A DNA stretch of 41,193 bases from contig JAEESL010000008.1 in assembly GCA_016286345.1 (NCBI GenBank), positions 1 to 41,193 on the forward strand, given 5' to 3'. The position numbers and the translations under genes were made by a program. This DNA comes from Dehalococcoidales bacterium. GTDB lineage: Bacteria > Chloroflexota > Dehalococcoidia > Dehalococcoidales > UBA1222. Of this stretch, positions 8,100-16,530 are shown in pieces. Position 1 is the stretch's first letter, and the number at the start of each line of letters is the position of its first letter. The notes beneath the pieces are model-generated. The model saw only the letters and a list, made by a program, of their open reading frames with translations, was not told the DNA's origin and did no database searches.

Positions 8100-8831
8100 C
8101 TACAGGTCGAGATCTGCACGTGAATCATCGATCATCTTGAGATAATCGGCTCTGATGCCGAGAGTCTGGGTCACTTCTCTGTCTACCTGATACGGATCTC
8201 CGATGAAGACTCTGCCGTAATATGAACTGTCTCCGACAGATGACTCAGTCTTGCAGATGAGCTTTTCACTGGCATCAACTATGCCCAGATCAAACGGAAT
8301 CGTATAGTACAGATCAGTCAGGACCTTGGCCTTTTCCTTGATATAGACCTGGCTTATCTCCAGTGATGAATCGGCATTCTGTTTTGTGCAAGTGATCAGC
8401 GACATAAGGTTGGGGATGGTAAGCTGAGCCTGACCTCCGACGATACGCAGAGGAGTTACGCTGATCAGATAATCGCTTGAAAGGATAATGTTGGGTATCT
8501 GGAAGGTAGGCATGATGAGAGGTTTAAGAAGAGGATTGTCGATCTCAACCATGTCAACGTTCCTGACATCCTTAAGGAGGGCTCTTGTGAAGTTGTATTT
8601 CAGATCCTGGTAAATATCCTTCATGGGTTTGTCGTTGATGGAACCTTCAAGGATCATAATGTCTGCATCGCTCACCTGTCTGATGCCCGTAATGATCTTT
8701 TTCAGAAATGCTGCACTGACCGTATGAGGATACTGGGCGCTTTTTGAAGCAAACGGTTTAATCAAAACCCGTCTGGCCCTTGATAAAGAAGAGGGCGGAT
8801 CAAACTTAAATGTCGCCGAATCCAGAATCAT
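8100..8831 (-). CDS. DUF362-like protein
   Basis: 243 residues resembling the N-terminal and core part of DUF362 proteins: VLIKPFASKSAQYPHTVS near residue 22 matches the family's 'KPN...P..T' region. DADIMILEG and SDYLISVTPLRIVGG follow the fold. It lacks the 4Fe-4S ferredoxin Cys clusters that many DUF362 proteins carry at the C terminus. Family function is unclear. It is transcribed toward the CNNM operon but separated from it by a strong internal promoter. The start is the first ATG; no strong ribosome site is visible. Confidence 0.65.
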   Translation of the reverse strand: MILDSATFKFDPPSSLSRARRVLIKPFASKSAQYPHTVSAAFLKKIITGIRQVSDADIMILEGSINDKPMKDIYQDLKYNFTRALLKDVRNVDMVEIDNPLLKPLIMPTFQIPNIILSSDYLISVTPLRIVGGQAQLTIPNLMSLITCTKQNADSSLEISQVYIKEKAKVLTDLYYTIPFDLGIVDASEKLICKTESSVGDSSYYGRVFIGDPYQVDREVTQTLGIRADYLKMIDDSRADLDL

Positions 8832-8982
8832 GCCTGTTATTTCTCCACTTAATATATCAATGACTGTTCACCGGAACAGACAGATAATTACTACTTTTTA
8901 TAGGCTAATTCTATCACAGAAAAAATAATATCAAAGACCTTTAATCAAATATACATATAAAAAATTTTTTTAAAATGCATCA

Positions 8983-8991
8983 TGCTATAAT
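8983..8991 (+). promoter_or_regulatory. Extended -10 promoter of thiL (leaderless transcript likely)
   Basis: TGCTATAAT at 8983-8991 is a perfect -10 hexamer with the extended TG. The thiL ATG begins at 8999, seven bases after the hexamer, where transcription would start. There is no Shine-Dalgarno sequence between them. Confidence 0.6.
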
Positions 8992-8998
8992 TTTAGGC

Positions 8999-9946
8999 AT
9001 GAAAATCCGCGAAATAAACGAGTTTGAACTGATAGATAAACTGAATGAAATGTGCAGGGAATACTCCGGAATTGGCACAGTACTTGCTGTAGGAGACGAC
9101 TGTGCTGTACTTAAAAGCACATCCGATTATTCGGTCATGACGACGGATACGCTTGTTGAGAACGTCCACTATATCTTACCTTGTGACAGGTATCTTCTCG
9201 GCAGGAAAGCACTGGCTGTCAATCTGTCAGATGTCGCCGCCATGGGAGGCATACCGAGACATGCTCTGGTCAGTCTGGGACTGAAAGGCGACACAGAAGT
9301 TGAGGATATCCTCAGCCTGTACAGAGGCATTTGTTCGATCGGAAGAGAAAACGGCTGCGATATTATCGGAGGCAACCTGACCGGAAGTGCAACTGAGTTT
9401 ATTTCGATAACGGTTTCTGGTGATTGTTCAGGAAGGAGTCTCCGCCGAAACGAAGCACAGGAAGGGGATCTGGTCTGTGTGACCGGACATGTCGGAGCTG
9501 CAGCAGCCGGTATGAATATGCTTTTTGCCGGTGAAGATGTTCCTGCAGTTCTGAGCAATGCATTCCAGGATCCTGTCCCCAGAGTCAGGGAAGGGCAGGA
9601 ACTTGTCAAAGCAGGATGCCATGCTGCGATAGATATCAGCGACGGGCTTTTTGATGACCTTGGGCATATCTGCAGTGCTTCCAGGAAAGGCGCAGATATG
9701 TATCTGGACAGGTTGCCGCTCAGAGATGAAGCAGTACAGCGCTACGGTGAAAAAGCTCTTCATTATGCCCTGTACGGCGGTGAAGATTACGAACTGATAT
9801 TCACTATTCCCGAAAATGATGCGAAGAAGCTGTCTTTTGATTATTCTGTGATAGGAAAGATCACGGATAGTCATGAAGGCGTAATATTACTGGATAAAGA
9901 CGGAAAAGAGATAAAAGATCAGACCGGCTGGAGACACTTTGGATAA
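8999..9946 (+). CDS. thiL: Thiamine-monophosphate kinase
   Basis: ThiL phosphorylates thiamine monophosphate to thiamine pyrophosphate. The 315-residue product has the ATP-binding GDDCAVL near residue 40, and then TDTLVENVHY, AVNLSDVAAMGG and IGGNLTG. The C-terminal part carries AIDISDGLFDDLGH and YGGEDYELIFT, all typical ThiL segments. I start it at the ATG at 8999 (MKIREINEFELI), not at the track's 8975, because the latter lies in the promoter. It overlaps tsaE by eight bases and leads a thiL-tsaE-tsaB operon, a common arrangement. Confidence 0.95.
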   Translation: MKIREINEFELIDKLNEMCREYSGIGTVLAVGDDCAVLKSTSDYSVMTTDTLVENVHYILPCDRYLLGRKALAVNLSDVAAMGGIPRHALVSLGLKGDTEVEDILSLYRGICSIGRENGCDIIGGNLTGSATEFISITVSGDCSGRSLRRNEAQEGDLVCVTGHVGAAAAGMNMLFAGEDVPAVLSNAFQDPVPRVREGQELVKAGCHAAIDISDGLFDDLGHICSASRKGADMYLDRLPLRDEAVQRYGEKALHYALYGGEDYELIFTIPENDAKKLSFDYSVIGKITDSHEGVILLDKDGKEIKDQTGWRHFG

Positions 9947-10397
9947 AACTTTTATAAGCAACAGCAAAGAAGAAACGATTGATTTCGGTGATGCCATTGG
10001 AAGGATCGCCTCCGAGGGGGACGTATTGCTTCTCAGAGGTCCGCTGGGCGTCGGCAAGACATGCCTGACAAAAGGTGTTGCCAGGGGTCTTGGGATCGAC
10101 AGAGTAGTGCAGAGCCCAACCTTTATGCTTATAAGAGAATATCAGGGAAGACTGCCTCTCTATCATATGGATCTTTACAGGCTTGTCTTTAAGGAAATAG
10201 ATGAGCTTGGTCTGGATGAATACCTCTATGGAAACGGAGTCTGTGTTATCGAATGGGCAGAAAACGGGGAAGGTCTCATGCCTCCGGATGCCATCGTAAT
10301 CAGTATTGAGTATATTGACGATAACAGGCGTAAAATAACTGTAACAGACGACAATGATACAGATTTCATTGACAGACTGCAGAAGGAATTGAAGTGA
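9939..10397 (+). CDS. tsaE: tRNA t6A biosynthesis ATPase TsaE
   Basis: 152 residues with the Walker A loop GPLGVGKT at about 34-41, the SPTFMLIREY segment and YHMDLYRL, then GVCVIEWAENGEGLMP, the family signature. TsaE is the ATPase that works with TsaB and TsaD in forming threonylcarbamoyl-adenosine on tRNAs reading ANN codons. The start is TTG at 9939, inside the end of thiL; no ATG exists before the conserved domain. Its stop overlaps the tsaB start as GTGA, so the pair is translationally coupled. Confidence 0.95.
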   Translation: MDKTFISNSKEETIDFGDAIGRIASEGDVLLLRGPLGVGKTCLTKGVARGLGIDRVVQSPTFMLIREYQGRLPLYHMDLYRLVFKEIDELGLDEYLYGNGVCVIEWAENGEGLMPPDAIVISIEYIDDNRRKITVTDDNDTDFIDRLQKELK

Positions 10398-11065
10398 AGA
10401 TACTGGCTTTGGATACCTCAACAGAAACCGCAGGCGTTGCTGTTGTTGAATCAAACAGAATACTTGGTGAAGATACCTGGAATACGGGAATGACACATAC
10501 GACAGAACTTATTCCGAGGGTCGAAAAGCTTTTGAAAAAACTCTTGATCGATATTTCGGAAATAAATGCTGTCGCATGTGCTGTCGGCCCCGGCAGCTTC
10601 AATGGTCTGAGAGTCGGTATAAGCACGGCAAAGGGCCTTGCTCTGGTGCGTGAATTGCCTTCTGTCGGCATCAATACTCTTACTGCCATAAAGGAAAGTT
10701 TTGATATCAAGGCAGAGAATATCTGTGTTGTTCTTCCTGCGGGACGTAAGGAAGTCGCTTATTCCTTTATGAATTCATCCGATATGCAGATCGCAGATCC
10801 CGAGACAGTCTGCTCACAGATTGACAGGCCGTTCTGGCTGACAGGTGAAGTCGAGGACCATATCAGGGAAAGATTCAGTGAATTACTTGGAGATAGATTT
10901 ATCGGAGTGGTCGAACCTGAAAGAAGCAGAGTGGGCATGATCGGTCTTCTCGGTGAAAAAGAAATAATGGCAGGCAATGCCGTAAATGCATCAGAGATCA
11001 AAGCAATCTATCTGAAGCGCCCGAATATCACCAAACCCAAGAAGTACCATTACCTTCAGGGGTAA
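10394..11065 (+). CDS. tsaB: tRNA t6A biosynthesis protein TsaB
   Basis: 223 residues, an ASKHA-fold partner of TsaD. The N terminus MKILALDTSTETAGVAVV and the AVGPGSFNGLRVGISTAKGLA stretch near residue 60 are diagnostic. TsaB lacks the catalytic His pair of TsaD and serves as its scaffold in the TsaBDE complex. Translation starts at GTG within GTGA, overlapping the tsaE stop by four bases, with AAGGAATTGAA upstream. The family's frequent neighbour rimI is absent; a membrane-protein gene follows 21 bases later. Confidence 0.95.
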   Translation: MKILALDTSTETAGVAVVESNRILGEDTWNTGMTHTTELIPRVEKLLKKLLIDISEINAVACAVGPGSFNGLRVGISTAKGLALVRELPSVGINTLTAIKESFDIKAENICVVLPAGRKEVAYSFMNSSDMQIADPETVCSQIDRPFWLTGEVEDHIRERFSELLGDRFIGVVEPERSRVGMIGLLGEKEIMAGNAVNASEIKAIYLKRPNITKPKKYHYLQG

Positions 11066-11086
11066 TTTTTCCGGTTTATACGAAAT

Positions 11087-11818
11087 ATGAAGATAAAACG
11101 CGCATCTGAAGTATTGTGGATATACGGGCTTTTCTTTGTCGCCCTTGGTGTTGCAATCTGCAGCAAATCCAATCTCGGCGTTTCGATGATCGCCGCACCT
11201 GCATTTATAGTCAATGAGGCAATCGTTCCGATCTGGAGAGGTTCCACTGTAGGCGTTATCGATTACACGATCCAGGGACTGCTGCTTATTTTGCTTTGCA
11301 TAGTCATCCGCCATTTCAATTGGCGTTATCTTCTTTCTTTTCTGGCAGCCGTTATTTACGGTTATATGCTCAATTTCTTCCTGTGGCTGATGGGAGGTAT
11401 CAGTTTTGATCCCGTCTGGCTGCGCTGGCTGATGCTCCTTGTCGGAGATGTTATCGTTGCTTTTGGCGTTGCTTGTTTTTTCCGTACATACCTGCCTCTG
11501 GAGGTATATGAGCTTGTCGTAACAGAAGTGACCCGTCGCTTCAACCTTAACATAAACAAATTCAAATGGATCTATGACATCTCTCTTCTGGTGATTTCGT
11601 TCCTGCTTGCAGTGTTGCTTTTCAAGGATGTAGGAACTTTTGACTGGACGACGATCGGTTACAACAGCTATCACCATATCGGACTGGGCACTATCGTTAC
11701 CACGATTATCAATGCTCCGATAATTGCTTTTATGGGTAAATTTATTGATACCTGGTTTGAATACAAGCCTCAGTTCCCCAAACTCGCAAGGCTGGCAAGA
11801 AGGAACAAACCTGATTAA
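11087..11818 (+). CDS. YczE/YitT-like integral membrane protein
   Basis: 243 residues with about five or six membrane segments. FVALGVAICSKSNLGVSMIAAPAFIV near the start and the later LLVGDVIVAFGVACFFRTYLPLEVYELVV resemble YczE/YyaS/DUF6198-type proteins, which have duplicated membrane blocks and no assigned transport substrate. The positively charged C terminus (LARLARRNKPD) is probably cytoplasmic. It follows tsaB by 21 bases with no terminator seen, so it may be co-transcribed, though functional linkage to t6A synthesis is not implied. No strong ribosome site is visible. Confidence 0.7.
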   Translation: MKIKRASEVLWIYGLFFVALGVAICSKSNLGVSMIAAPAFIVNEAIVPIWRGSTVGVIDYTIQGLLLILLCIVIRHFNWRYLLSFLAAVIYGYMLNFFLWLMGGISFDPVWLRWLMLLVGDVIVAFGVACFFRTYLPLEVYELVVTEVTRRFNLNINKFKWIYDISLLVISFLLAVLLFKDVGTFDWTTIGYNSYHHIGLGTIVTTIINAPIIAFMGKFIDTWFEYKPQFPKLARLARRNKPD

Positions 11819-11896
11819 TATAGAGACTTTTGTTGATCAGAAAAATGTCTTTGCCATGAAGGATAATGTTCTTAGCGACGGCAACGGAGGATCACC

Positions 11897-12775
11897 ATGG
11901 AATACATAAGAAAAGAAAAAGAGTATCTGCCTGTATTGGCTATCTGCTATGACTTTGATAAAACTCTTTCTCCCGACAATATGCAGGCACAGGGTTACAT
12001 ACAGTCTGTCGGATATGATATCGGTGAATTCTGGGAAAAATCAGACAAGTTTGCTGAAGAGCATGATATGGATTCAAACCTTGCCTATATGTACTGCATG
12101 CTTGAGAGTGCCAAAGGTCATTTTGCCCTGACCAGAAAAGCATTGCAGGATTACGGTGCAGGAGTAGTCCTTTTCCCGGGAGTCGATGAGTGGTTCGAGC
12201 GTATAAGGACATACGGAAAACTGCGCGGAGTCATTGTTGAACACTATATCCTTTCATCCGGACTTAAAGAGATGATCGAAGGAACAAAACCGGCCAAGGA
12301 AGGTGCATTTGAGAAGATATATGCCAGTTCTTTCTGCTATGGTGAGAACGGAGAAGCAATATGGCCTGCTCAGGCAGTAAACTATACCGGCAAAACCCAG
12401 TTCCTTTTCAGGATCGAAAAGGGAGTCCTGGATGTCAATGATCCAAGGGTGAATGATCATTTTGCGCCCGATGATATCAGAGTTCCTTTCAGAAATATGA
12501 TCTATATCGGCGACAGTGAGACGGACGTTCCGTGTATGAGACTTGTTAATCAGTATGGCGGTCATTCTATCGGTATCTACAACAAGGACAGCAATGACAG
12601 ATCGCATGTGTACAGGATGATGAGAGATGACAGGATCAAGTATTATGCCCCCGGCGATTACAGCGAAGGCAGTCAGCTCGATCTTCTTGTAAAAGCCATC
12701 ATAAACAGGACTGCAGCAAACGAGGTCCTGGAGGAAGTGCATTACCGCTGCAAGGATGAAACGGAAAACAGTTAG
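11897..12775 (+). CDS. HAD-superfamily phosphatase
   Basis: 292 residues. Motif I is CYDFDKTLSPDNM (residues about 17-29, nucleophile Asp in DFD). Motif II is in YILSSGLKEMIEG, the conserved Lys lies near NYTGKTQF, and motif III/IV is IYIGDSETDVPCM near residue 200. The layout resembles phosphoserine-phosphatase-like HAD proteins. The substrate is unknown. GGAGG lies six bases before the ATG. It ends convergently with a chrA-type gene, the two stop codons overlapping by four bases. Confidence 0.85.
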   Translation: MEYIRKEKEYLPVLAICYDFDKTLSPDNMQAQGYIQSVGYDIGEFWEKSDKFAEEHDMDSNLAYMYCMLESAKGHFALTRKALQDYGAGVVLFPGVDEWFERIRTYGKLRGVIVEHYILSSGLKEMIEGTKPAKEGAFEKIYASSFCYGENGEAIWPAQAVNYTGKTQFLFRIEKGVLDVNDPRVNDHFAPDDIRVPFRNMIYIGDSETDVPCMRLVNQYGGHSIGIYNKDSNDRSHVYRMMRDDRIKYYAPGDYSEGSQLDLLVKAIINRTAANEVLEEVHYRCKDETENS

Positions 12776-13329
12776 AAGAGATTATAAATAAGATTAAACG
12801 CAATACCGAGCACAGCAGAGAGCACCACTATCAGAATAGGGTGCTTTTTCTTGTAAAGCAGGAAGAGCATAAGCAGGAAAATTGCAGCTGATGCAAAGAA
12901 CGGGACTGAAGGAAATACATTGATCTCAACCAGCACGGTCTTTCCGATGGAAAAGACTGCCGCCAGTATAAGGCCGGAGATAGCGGCCTTTATTCCCCAG
13001 AGCAGAGCTCTGATTCCTTTTTTATCTTTGAAATTCGTGAAGAAGGCAGCAATAAGAAGCAGTATCACGAAAGATGGAAGGACCACTCCCAGGGTCGCAC
13101 AGACAGCACCCCAGAAACCGCCGATATCCATACCGATGAATGTGGATATGTTTACAGCAAATGGCCCGGGAGTACTTTCGCTGATGGCAATGAAGTCAAT
13201 GAGTCTTTCTTCTGTTACCCAGCCCTGCGCAAGGACTTCAGACTGAATGAGCGGGATCATGGCATAGCCGCCGCCAAATGTAAAGGCGCCGACTTTCAGG
13301 AATGTCCAGAAGAGCTTCAGGTAAATCAT
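12772..13329 (-). CDS. chrA: Chromate transporter family protein, second half-size subunit
   Basis: 185 residues, a single CHR domain: FWTFLKVGAFTFGGGYAMIPLIQ at the N terminus, then AISESTPGPFAVNISTFIG, followed by three or four hydrophobic segments. Short CHR proteins occur as pairs of opposite membrane orientation that together equal one full ChrA. Its ATG overlaps the stop of its partner gene upstream as ATGA. Known ChrA proteins export chromate, a sulfate analogue; with cysteine-synthesis genes upstream, an oxyanion other than chromate is possible here. Confidence 0.88.
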   Translation of the reverse strand: MIYLKLFWTFLKVGAFTFGGGYAMIPLIQSEVLAQGWVTEERLIDFIAISESTPGPFAVNISTFIGMDIGGFWGAVCATLGVVLPSFVILLLIAAFFTNFKDKKGIRALLWGIKAAISGLILAAVFSIGKTVLVEINVFPSVPFFASAAIFLLMLFLLYKKKHPILIVVLSAVLGIAFNLIYNLF

Positions 13330-13877
13330 TTCTTCTTTTCCTCAATCGTGAAAAAGAGAGTGGACAGGCCGAGAAGCGCACTTCCGATTATCACAATAAT
13401 GGCATTGATGTGTAAAAAGGCGACAAGAATAAAAGCTGCTGCAGCTATCGTATAAGCCAGCCAGTGACGCGGACATTTTTTAAACATCATTATGAAGGCG
13501 TTGAAGATCAATGCAAGAACACCGGCTCTGATACCCCAGAAAGCATACTGAACGATCCTGTTTGACATGAATGCGTCGAAGATCAGAGAAATCAGTACGA
13601 TTATCACAAATGAAGGGAGAACGATTCCAAAGGTGGCTGTAAATGCTCCCCAGAAGCCCTTCAGCTTGTATCCGATGAATGTAGCGGAATTAATGGCGAC
13701 CGGGCCGGGTGTAGTTTCGGAGACGGCAAAGATATCCAGGATGTCGTCTTCAGTTATCCATTTTCTGTTATCGACCAGTTCTCTTTTCATGAGCGGGATC
13801 ATGGCGTATCCCCCTCCGAAAGTGAACAGACCTATTTTCAGATATGTCAGAAACAGATCACGGTAACGAAAGTTCAT
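13326..13877 (-). CDS. chrA: Chromate transporter family protein, first half-size subunit
   Basis: 183 residues, the other single-domain CHR protein: LKIGLFTFGGGYAMIPLMKRELVD, then AVSETTPGPVAINSATFIG near residue 55, then hydrophobic segments. It is clearly paralogous to the next gene. Its start lies one base after the epsC stop, so it appears to be in an operon cysK-epsC-chrA-chrA. What it exports is inferred only from the family. Confidence 0.88.
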   Translation of the reverse strand: MNFRYRDLFLTYLKIGLFTFGGGYAMIPLMKRELVDNRKWITEDDILDIFAVSETTPGPVAINSATFIGYKLKGFWGAFTATFGIVLPSFVIIVLISLIFDAFMSNRIVQYAFWGIRAGVLALIFNAFIMMFKKCPRHWLAYTIAAAAFILVAFLHINAIIVIIGSALLGLSTLFFTIEEKKK

Positions 13878-13878
13878 T

Positions 13879-14679
13879 CTAGGACCTGTTGATTACTTTT
13901 TCTCCGGCAGGGACCGAATGTGTCAGCCAGACATTGCCTCCGATGACACAGTTGTCACCGATGAAAACATCGCCGCCGAGAATGGTCGCACCTGCGTATA
14001 TGACTACATTGTTTCCGATATTCGGGTGTCGCTTGATACCTTTTACAAGGCTTCCGTCTTCTGAGACTGCGAAGCTCTTGGCACCGAGAGTAACATGCTG
14101 GTAAAGCTTGACGTTGTTGCCGATCACTGTAGTCTCACCGATCACTACTCCTGTTCCGTGGTCAATGAAGAAATGATCACCGATCGTTGCACCGGGATGA
14201 ATATCGATTCCGGTCTTTCTGTGTGCAAATTCACTCATGATTCTGGCAGGGAAAAACTGGTTCATCTTATAAAGCTCATGAGCAATTCGGTGTGAAGCGA
14301 TCGCAATAAAGCCGGGATAGGCAAGAACGATCTCATCTATACTGTGAGCAGCAGGATCACCTCTGTATCCGGCAATGATATCGGTTTTTAAGACTTCATA
14401 AATGTCAGGTATTTTTGAGAGCAGATTTTCAACTATGGTCTCAGCTTCAGCCGGGCTCATTCTCTTCTCGAGGCCGCTGACCAGGAAGCTGGAAGCTTTT
14501 TTCAGATAGTGTCTTCTGGGATTATCGGCAACTTCAGGATATTTGCTGAAGCCGGGAAACATGGCATCAAAAAGATAGAGAAGACCTTTCTCTATCATGC
14601 ATTGAAAACCCTGGTAATTGCCCGAGGATTCAGTTTTTGATTCTAATTCATCTGCGATTTTTGTGTAAAAGTCTTCCAT
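13879..14679 (-). CDS. cysE: Serine O-acetyltransferase (EpsC/CysE type)
   Basis: The enzyme transfers acetyl from acetyl-CoA to L-serine, giving O-acetylserine for cysteine synthesis. The 266-residue protein has an N-terminal helical part, then [16 protein letters not shown]. The left-handed beta-helix hexapeptide repeats start at [17 protein letters not shown], including the catalytic His regions, and continue through [20 protein letters not shown]. The longer helical N terminus fits the EpsC subgroup. It starts two bases after the cysK stop, so the two cysteine genes are coupled. Confidence 0.94.
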   Translation of the reverse strand: MEDFYTKIADELESKTESSGNYQGFQCMIEKGLLYLFDAMFPGFSKYPEVADNPRRHYLKKASSFLVSGLEKRMSPAEAETIVENLLSKIPDIYEVLKTDIIAGYRGDPAAHSIDEIVLAYPGFIAIASHRIAHELYKMNQFFPARIMSEFAHRKTGIDIHPGATIGDHFFIDHGTGVVIGETTVIGNNVKLYQHVTLGAKSFAVSEDGSLVKGIKRHPNIGNNVVIYAGATILGGDVFIGDNCVIGGNVWLTHSVPAGEKVINRS

Positions 14680-14681
14680 AG

Positions 14682-15602
14682 CTATTCTCCAAAAAGAGTC
14701 GTAGACAGATATCTGTCCCCGGAGTCAGGCAGTATCACGACGATGTTCTTATCATATTCGCTGACTGCGATCTCAACTGCTGCCTGAAGTGCACAGCCTG
14801 CTGAGATGCCAACCATTATACCCTCTTTTCTGCCGAGCAGTCTTGCGGCGCCGAAGGCATCTTCATTCTTAACAGTTAACAGCTTGTCGATTAGTTTCAG
14901 ATCAAGGATCTCCGGAACAAAGTTTGCTCCGATTCCCTGTATCTTATGCGGTCCGGCATGACCCTTGGTGAGAAGAGGGGATGATTCAGGTTCGACACCG
15001 ACGATCTGTATTCCGGGATTCTTTCCCTTCAGGTACTGGGCTACCCCGGTGATAGTGCCGCCGGTACCGATACCTGCGACCACGATATCGACTTTTCCTT
15101 CTGTATCTTTCCAGATCTCGGGCCCGGTGGTATTGAAATGTGCGGCCGTATTAGCGGGGTTTACAAACTGACCGGCTTCAACGGCATCAGGATACTGTTT
15201 CTTGATCTCTTTAAGCTTTTCAATCGATCCGGCCATGCCTTTTGATCCGTCCGACAGAATCACTTCTGCACCGTATGCCTGCATAAGTTTTATTCTTTCT
15301 GCCGACATGGTATCCGGCATGATTATGATTGCCTTGTATCCCCTGGAGGCGGCTATGCTGGCAAGACCGATCCCGGTATTGCCTGAAGTGGCTTCAACGA
15401 TTACTCCGCCTTTTTTAAGAAGACCTCTCTTTTCGGCATCTTCGATAATGCTGAGAGCGGCACGGTCCTTGATGGAACCAGTTGGGTTAAAAAATTCTAT
15501 TTTGGCAAGGATCCTGCTGTGCAGGGAAAACTCCTGTTCTATATTGCAAAGTTCCAGAAGAGGAGTGTGTCCAATCAGGTCAGTAACACTTTTGTAGATC
15601 AT
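14682..15602 (-). CDS. cysK: Cysteine synthase (O-acetylserine sulfhydrylase)
   Basis: 306 residues of the PLP-dependent beta-family. The PLP lysine is in [11 protein letters not shown] near residue 45, the asparagine loop is [12 protein letters not shown] near 70, the phosphate loop is [10 protein letters not shown] near 175, and [11 protein letters not shown] lies near the C terminus. It joins sulfide to O-acetylserine to form cysteine. GGGAGG lies nine bases before the ATG. It leads the operon followed by the acetyltransferase and the ChrA pair. Confidence 0.96.
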   Translation of the reverse strand: MIYKSVTDLIGHTPLLELCNIEQEFSLHSRILAKIEFFNPTGSIKDRAALSIIEDAEKRGLLKKGGVIVEATSGNTGIGLASIAASRGYKAIIIMPDTMSAERIKLMQAYGAEVILSDGSKGMAGSIEKLKEIKKQYPDAVEAGQFVNPANTAAHFNTTGPEIWKDTEGKVDIVVAGIGTGGTITGVAQYLKGKNPGIQIVGVEPESSPLLTKGHAGPHKIQGIGANFVPEILDLKLIDKLLTVKNEDAFGAARLLGRKEGIMVGISAGCALQAAVEIAVSEYDKNIVVILPDSGDRYLSTTLFGE

Positions 15603-15666
15603 ATTTGCATGCCTCCCGTCATAAGTATAAATGCAATCGTGAAAGAATGCCCGATCTGTGGCAAAG

Positions 15667-15873
15667 TTATTTTGAATGAAGGCTGGCTATGAATCTGTAT
15701 ATGTTATATGCGCTTAATGCAAGCGAAACAATCAGACATGCGATATGCAGTATCATTATCGGCGCACCGGGATGCTTCATGATCAGATCATTCCTGAAAA
15801 TGAATATCCATAAAACAGTAATTGCCAGCATGAATATACCAGTTAATAGATATGATACTCTGTCCACGTTCAT
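15667..15873 (-). CDS. Small two-pass membrane protein, unrecognised
   Basis: 68 residues with two hydrophobic segments (about 8-25 and 38-60) separated by a short charged stretch; the last residues are polar. I do not recognise a family. It is real-looking in composition, but it lacks a clear ribosome site and its upstream region has only a weak promoter-like sequence. It lies upstream of cysK on the same strand with 64 bases between. The plus-strand ORF over the same region is less plausible. Confidence 0.4.
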   Translation of the reverse strand: MNVDRVSYLLTGIFMLAITVLWIFIFRNDLIMKHPGAPIMILHIACLIVSLALSAYNIYRFIASLHSK

Positions 15874-15929
15874 ATCTATAATGATATACCAATGCAGGCA
15901 ACTACTGTAACTATGGATAGAGGGAGTAA

Positions 15930-16262
15930 TTATTCAGCTTTGCTTTTGGCAAGAGCTATCAGCTCTCGTTCCCCTTGAATGAAACTGGGGTATGGCCAAG
16001 TCTGAGCCACTTCATTGAAAAGAGTTAACAGATGATCTGCTTTTTCAGTATCTTTTTCTTCAAGAAGAGCATATGTGAATGCGGTGCGTAAAACAGAAGG
16101 GTGGGTCATTGTCGACGCCTCAAATTCAAGATACTCATCATTATGCAATGATTCTATTATCTCTTTCCTATTGGACGTCATCATCTCATAGAAAAGGTGG
16201 TCGCTGACAAGGAAGAAGTGATAATCAGCAGAATAAACATTCATATTCGATATCTGTTTCAT
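15930..16262 (-). CDS. Hypothetical 110-residue protein
   Basis: A soluble, mostly helical product (SNRKEIIESLHNDEYLEFE; TAFTYALLEEKDTEKADHLL) that looks TPR-like toward its C terminus. I do not recognise the family. It could be the tail of a once longer protein, since it begins abruptly just after an in-frame stop and its AAAGGA site is only two bases from the ATG. A TATAGA element lies upstream on the minus strand. It could be a small stand-alone gene or a remnant. Confidence 0.4.
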   Translation of the reverse strand: MKQISNMNVYSADYHFFLVSDHLFYEMMTSNRKEIIESLHNDEYLEFEASTMTHPSVLRTAFTYALLEEKDTEKADHLLTLFNEVAQTWPYPSFIQGERELIALAKSKAE

Positions 16263-16478
16263 TCCTTTAGTGTTTTTCTATATTTTTTACCCCACACAAA
16301 AAACCCTCAACAGCACGTATGAAGACTGATAAGGATTTACAGTTATATATCGTACGAACAAGAGTCTTTTGTCGACTATAGTAAGTGTAAAACAAAAACA
16401 AATCAATAACTGTTACTTGGGTCACAGGAGAATTAATTTGTTTTGTTGTTGAGATAAGAATGTTTTTATTTTCAGTAA
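16263..16478. other. Gene-free stretch upstream of ndk
   Basis: About 216 AT-rich bases between two divergent genes. I see no convincing ORF, RNA gene or terminator. It must hold the start signals for the 110-residue ORF (minus) and part of the ndk control region (plus). Confidence 0.5.
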
Positions 16479-16498
16479 CCGCCGGGCGGTAGTATAAT
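16479..16498 (+). promoter_or_regulatory. ndk: ndk promoter with GC-rich palindrome
   Basis: A perfect TATAAT at 16493-16498 lies 32 bases before the ndk ATG. Just upstream, filling the -35/-10 spacer, is the perfect palindrome CCGCCGGGCGG (16479-16489) in an otherwise AT-rich region. The -35 position reads TTTCAG, a poor match. The palindrome could be a repressor or activator site. Confidence 0.5.
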
Positions 16499-16530
16499 TC
16501 TAGACATTGAATAATCGAAAGGTGATAAAA

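Noticed and set aside
9861-10496. 211-residue minus-strand ORF
   Set aside because: Antisense to tsaE, which has unmistakable motifs; no ribosome site or family features.
10991-11677. 228-residue minus-strand ORF
   Set aside because: It is the shadow of the YczE-like gene and the end of tsaB, has no family-like motifs and has a composition rich in low-complexity polar stretches.
15609-15692. A 27-codon plus-strand ORF ending in a CPICG zinc-knuckle-like motif
   Set aside because: No ribosome site precedes its ATG, and it overlaps the cysK control region. A single CPxCG in so short an ORF can arise by chance.
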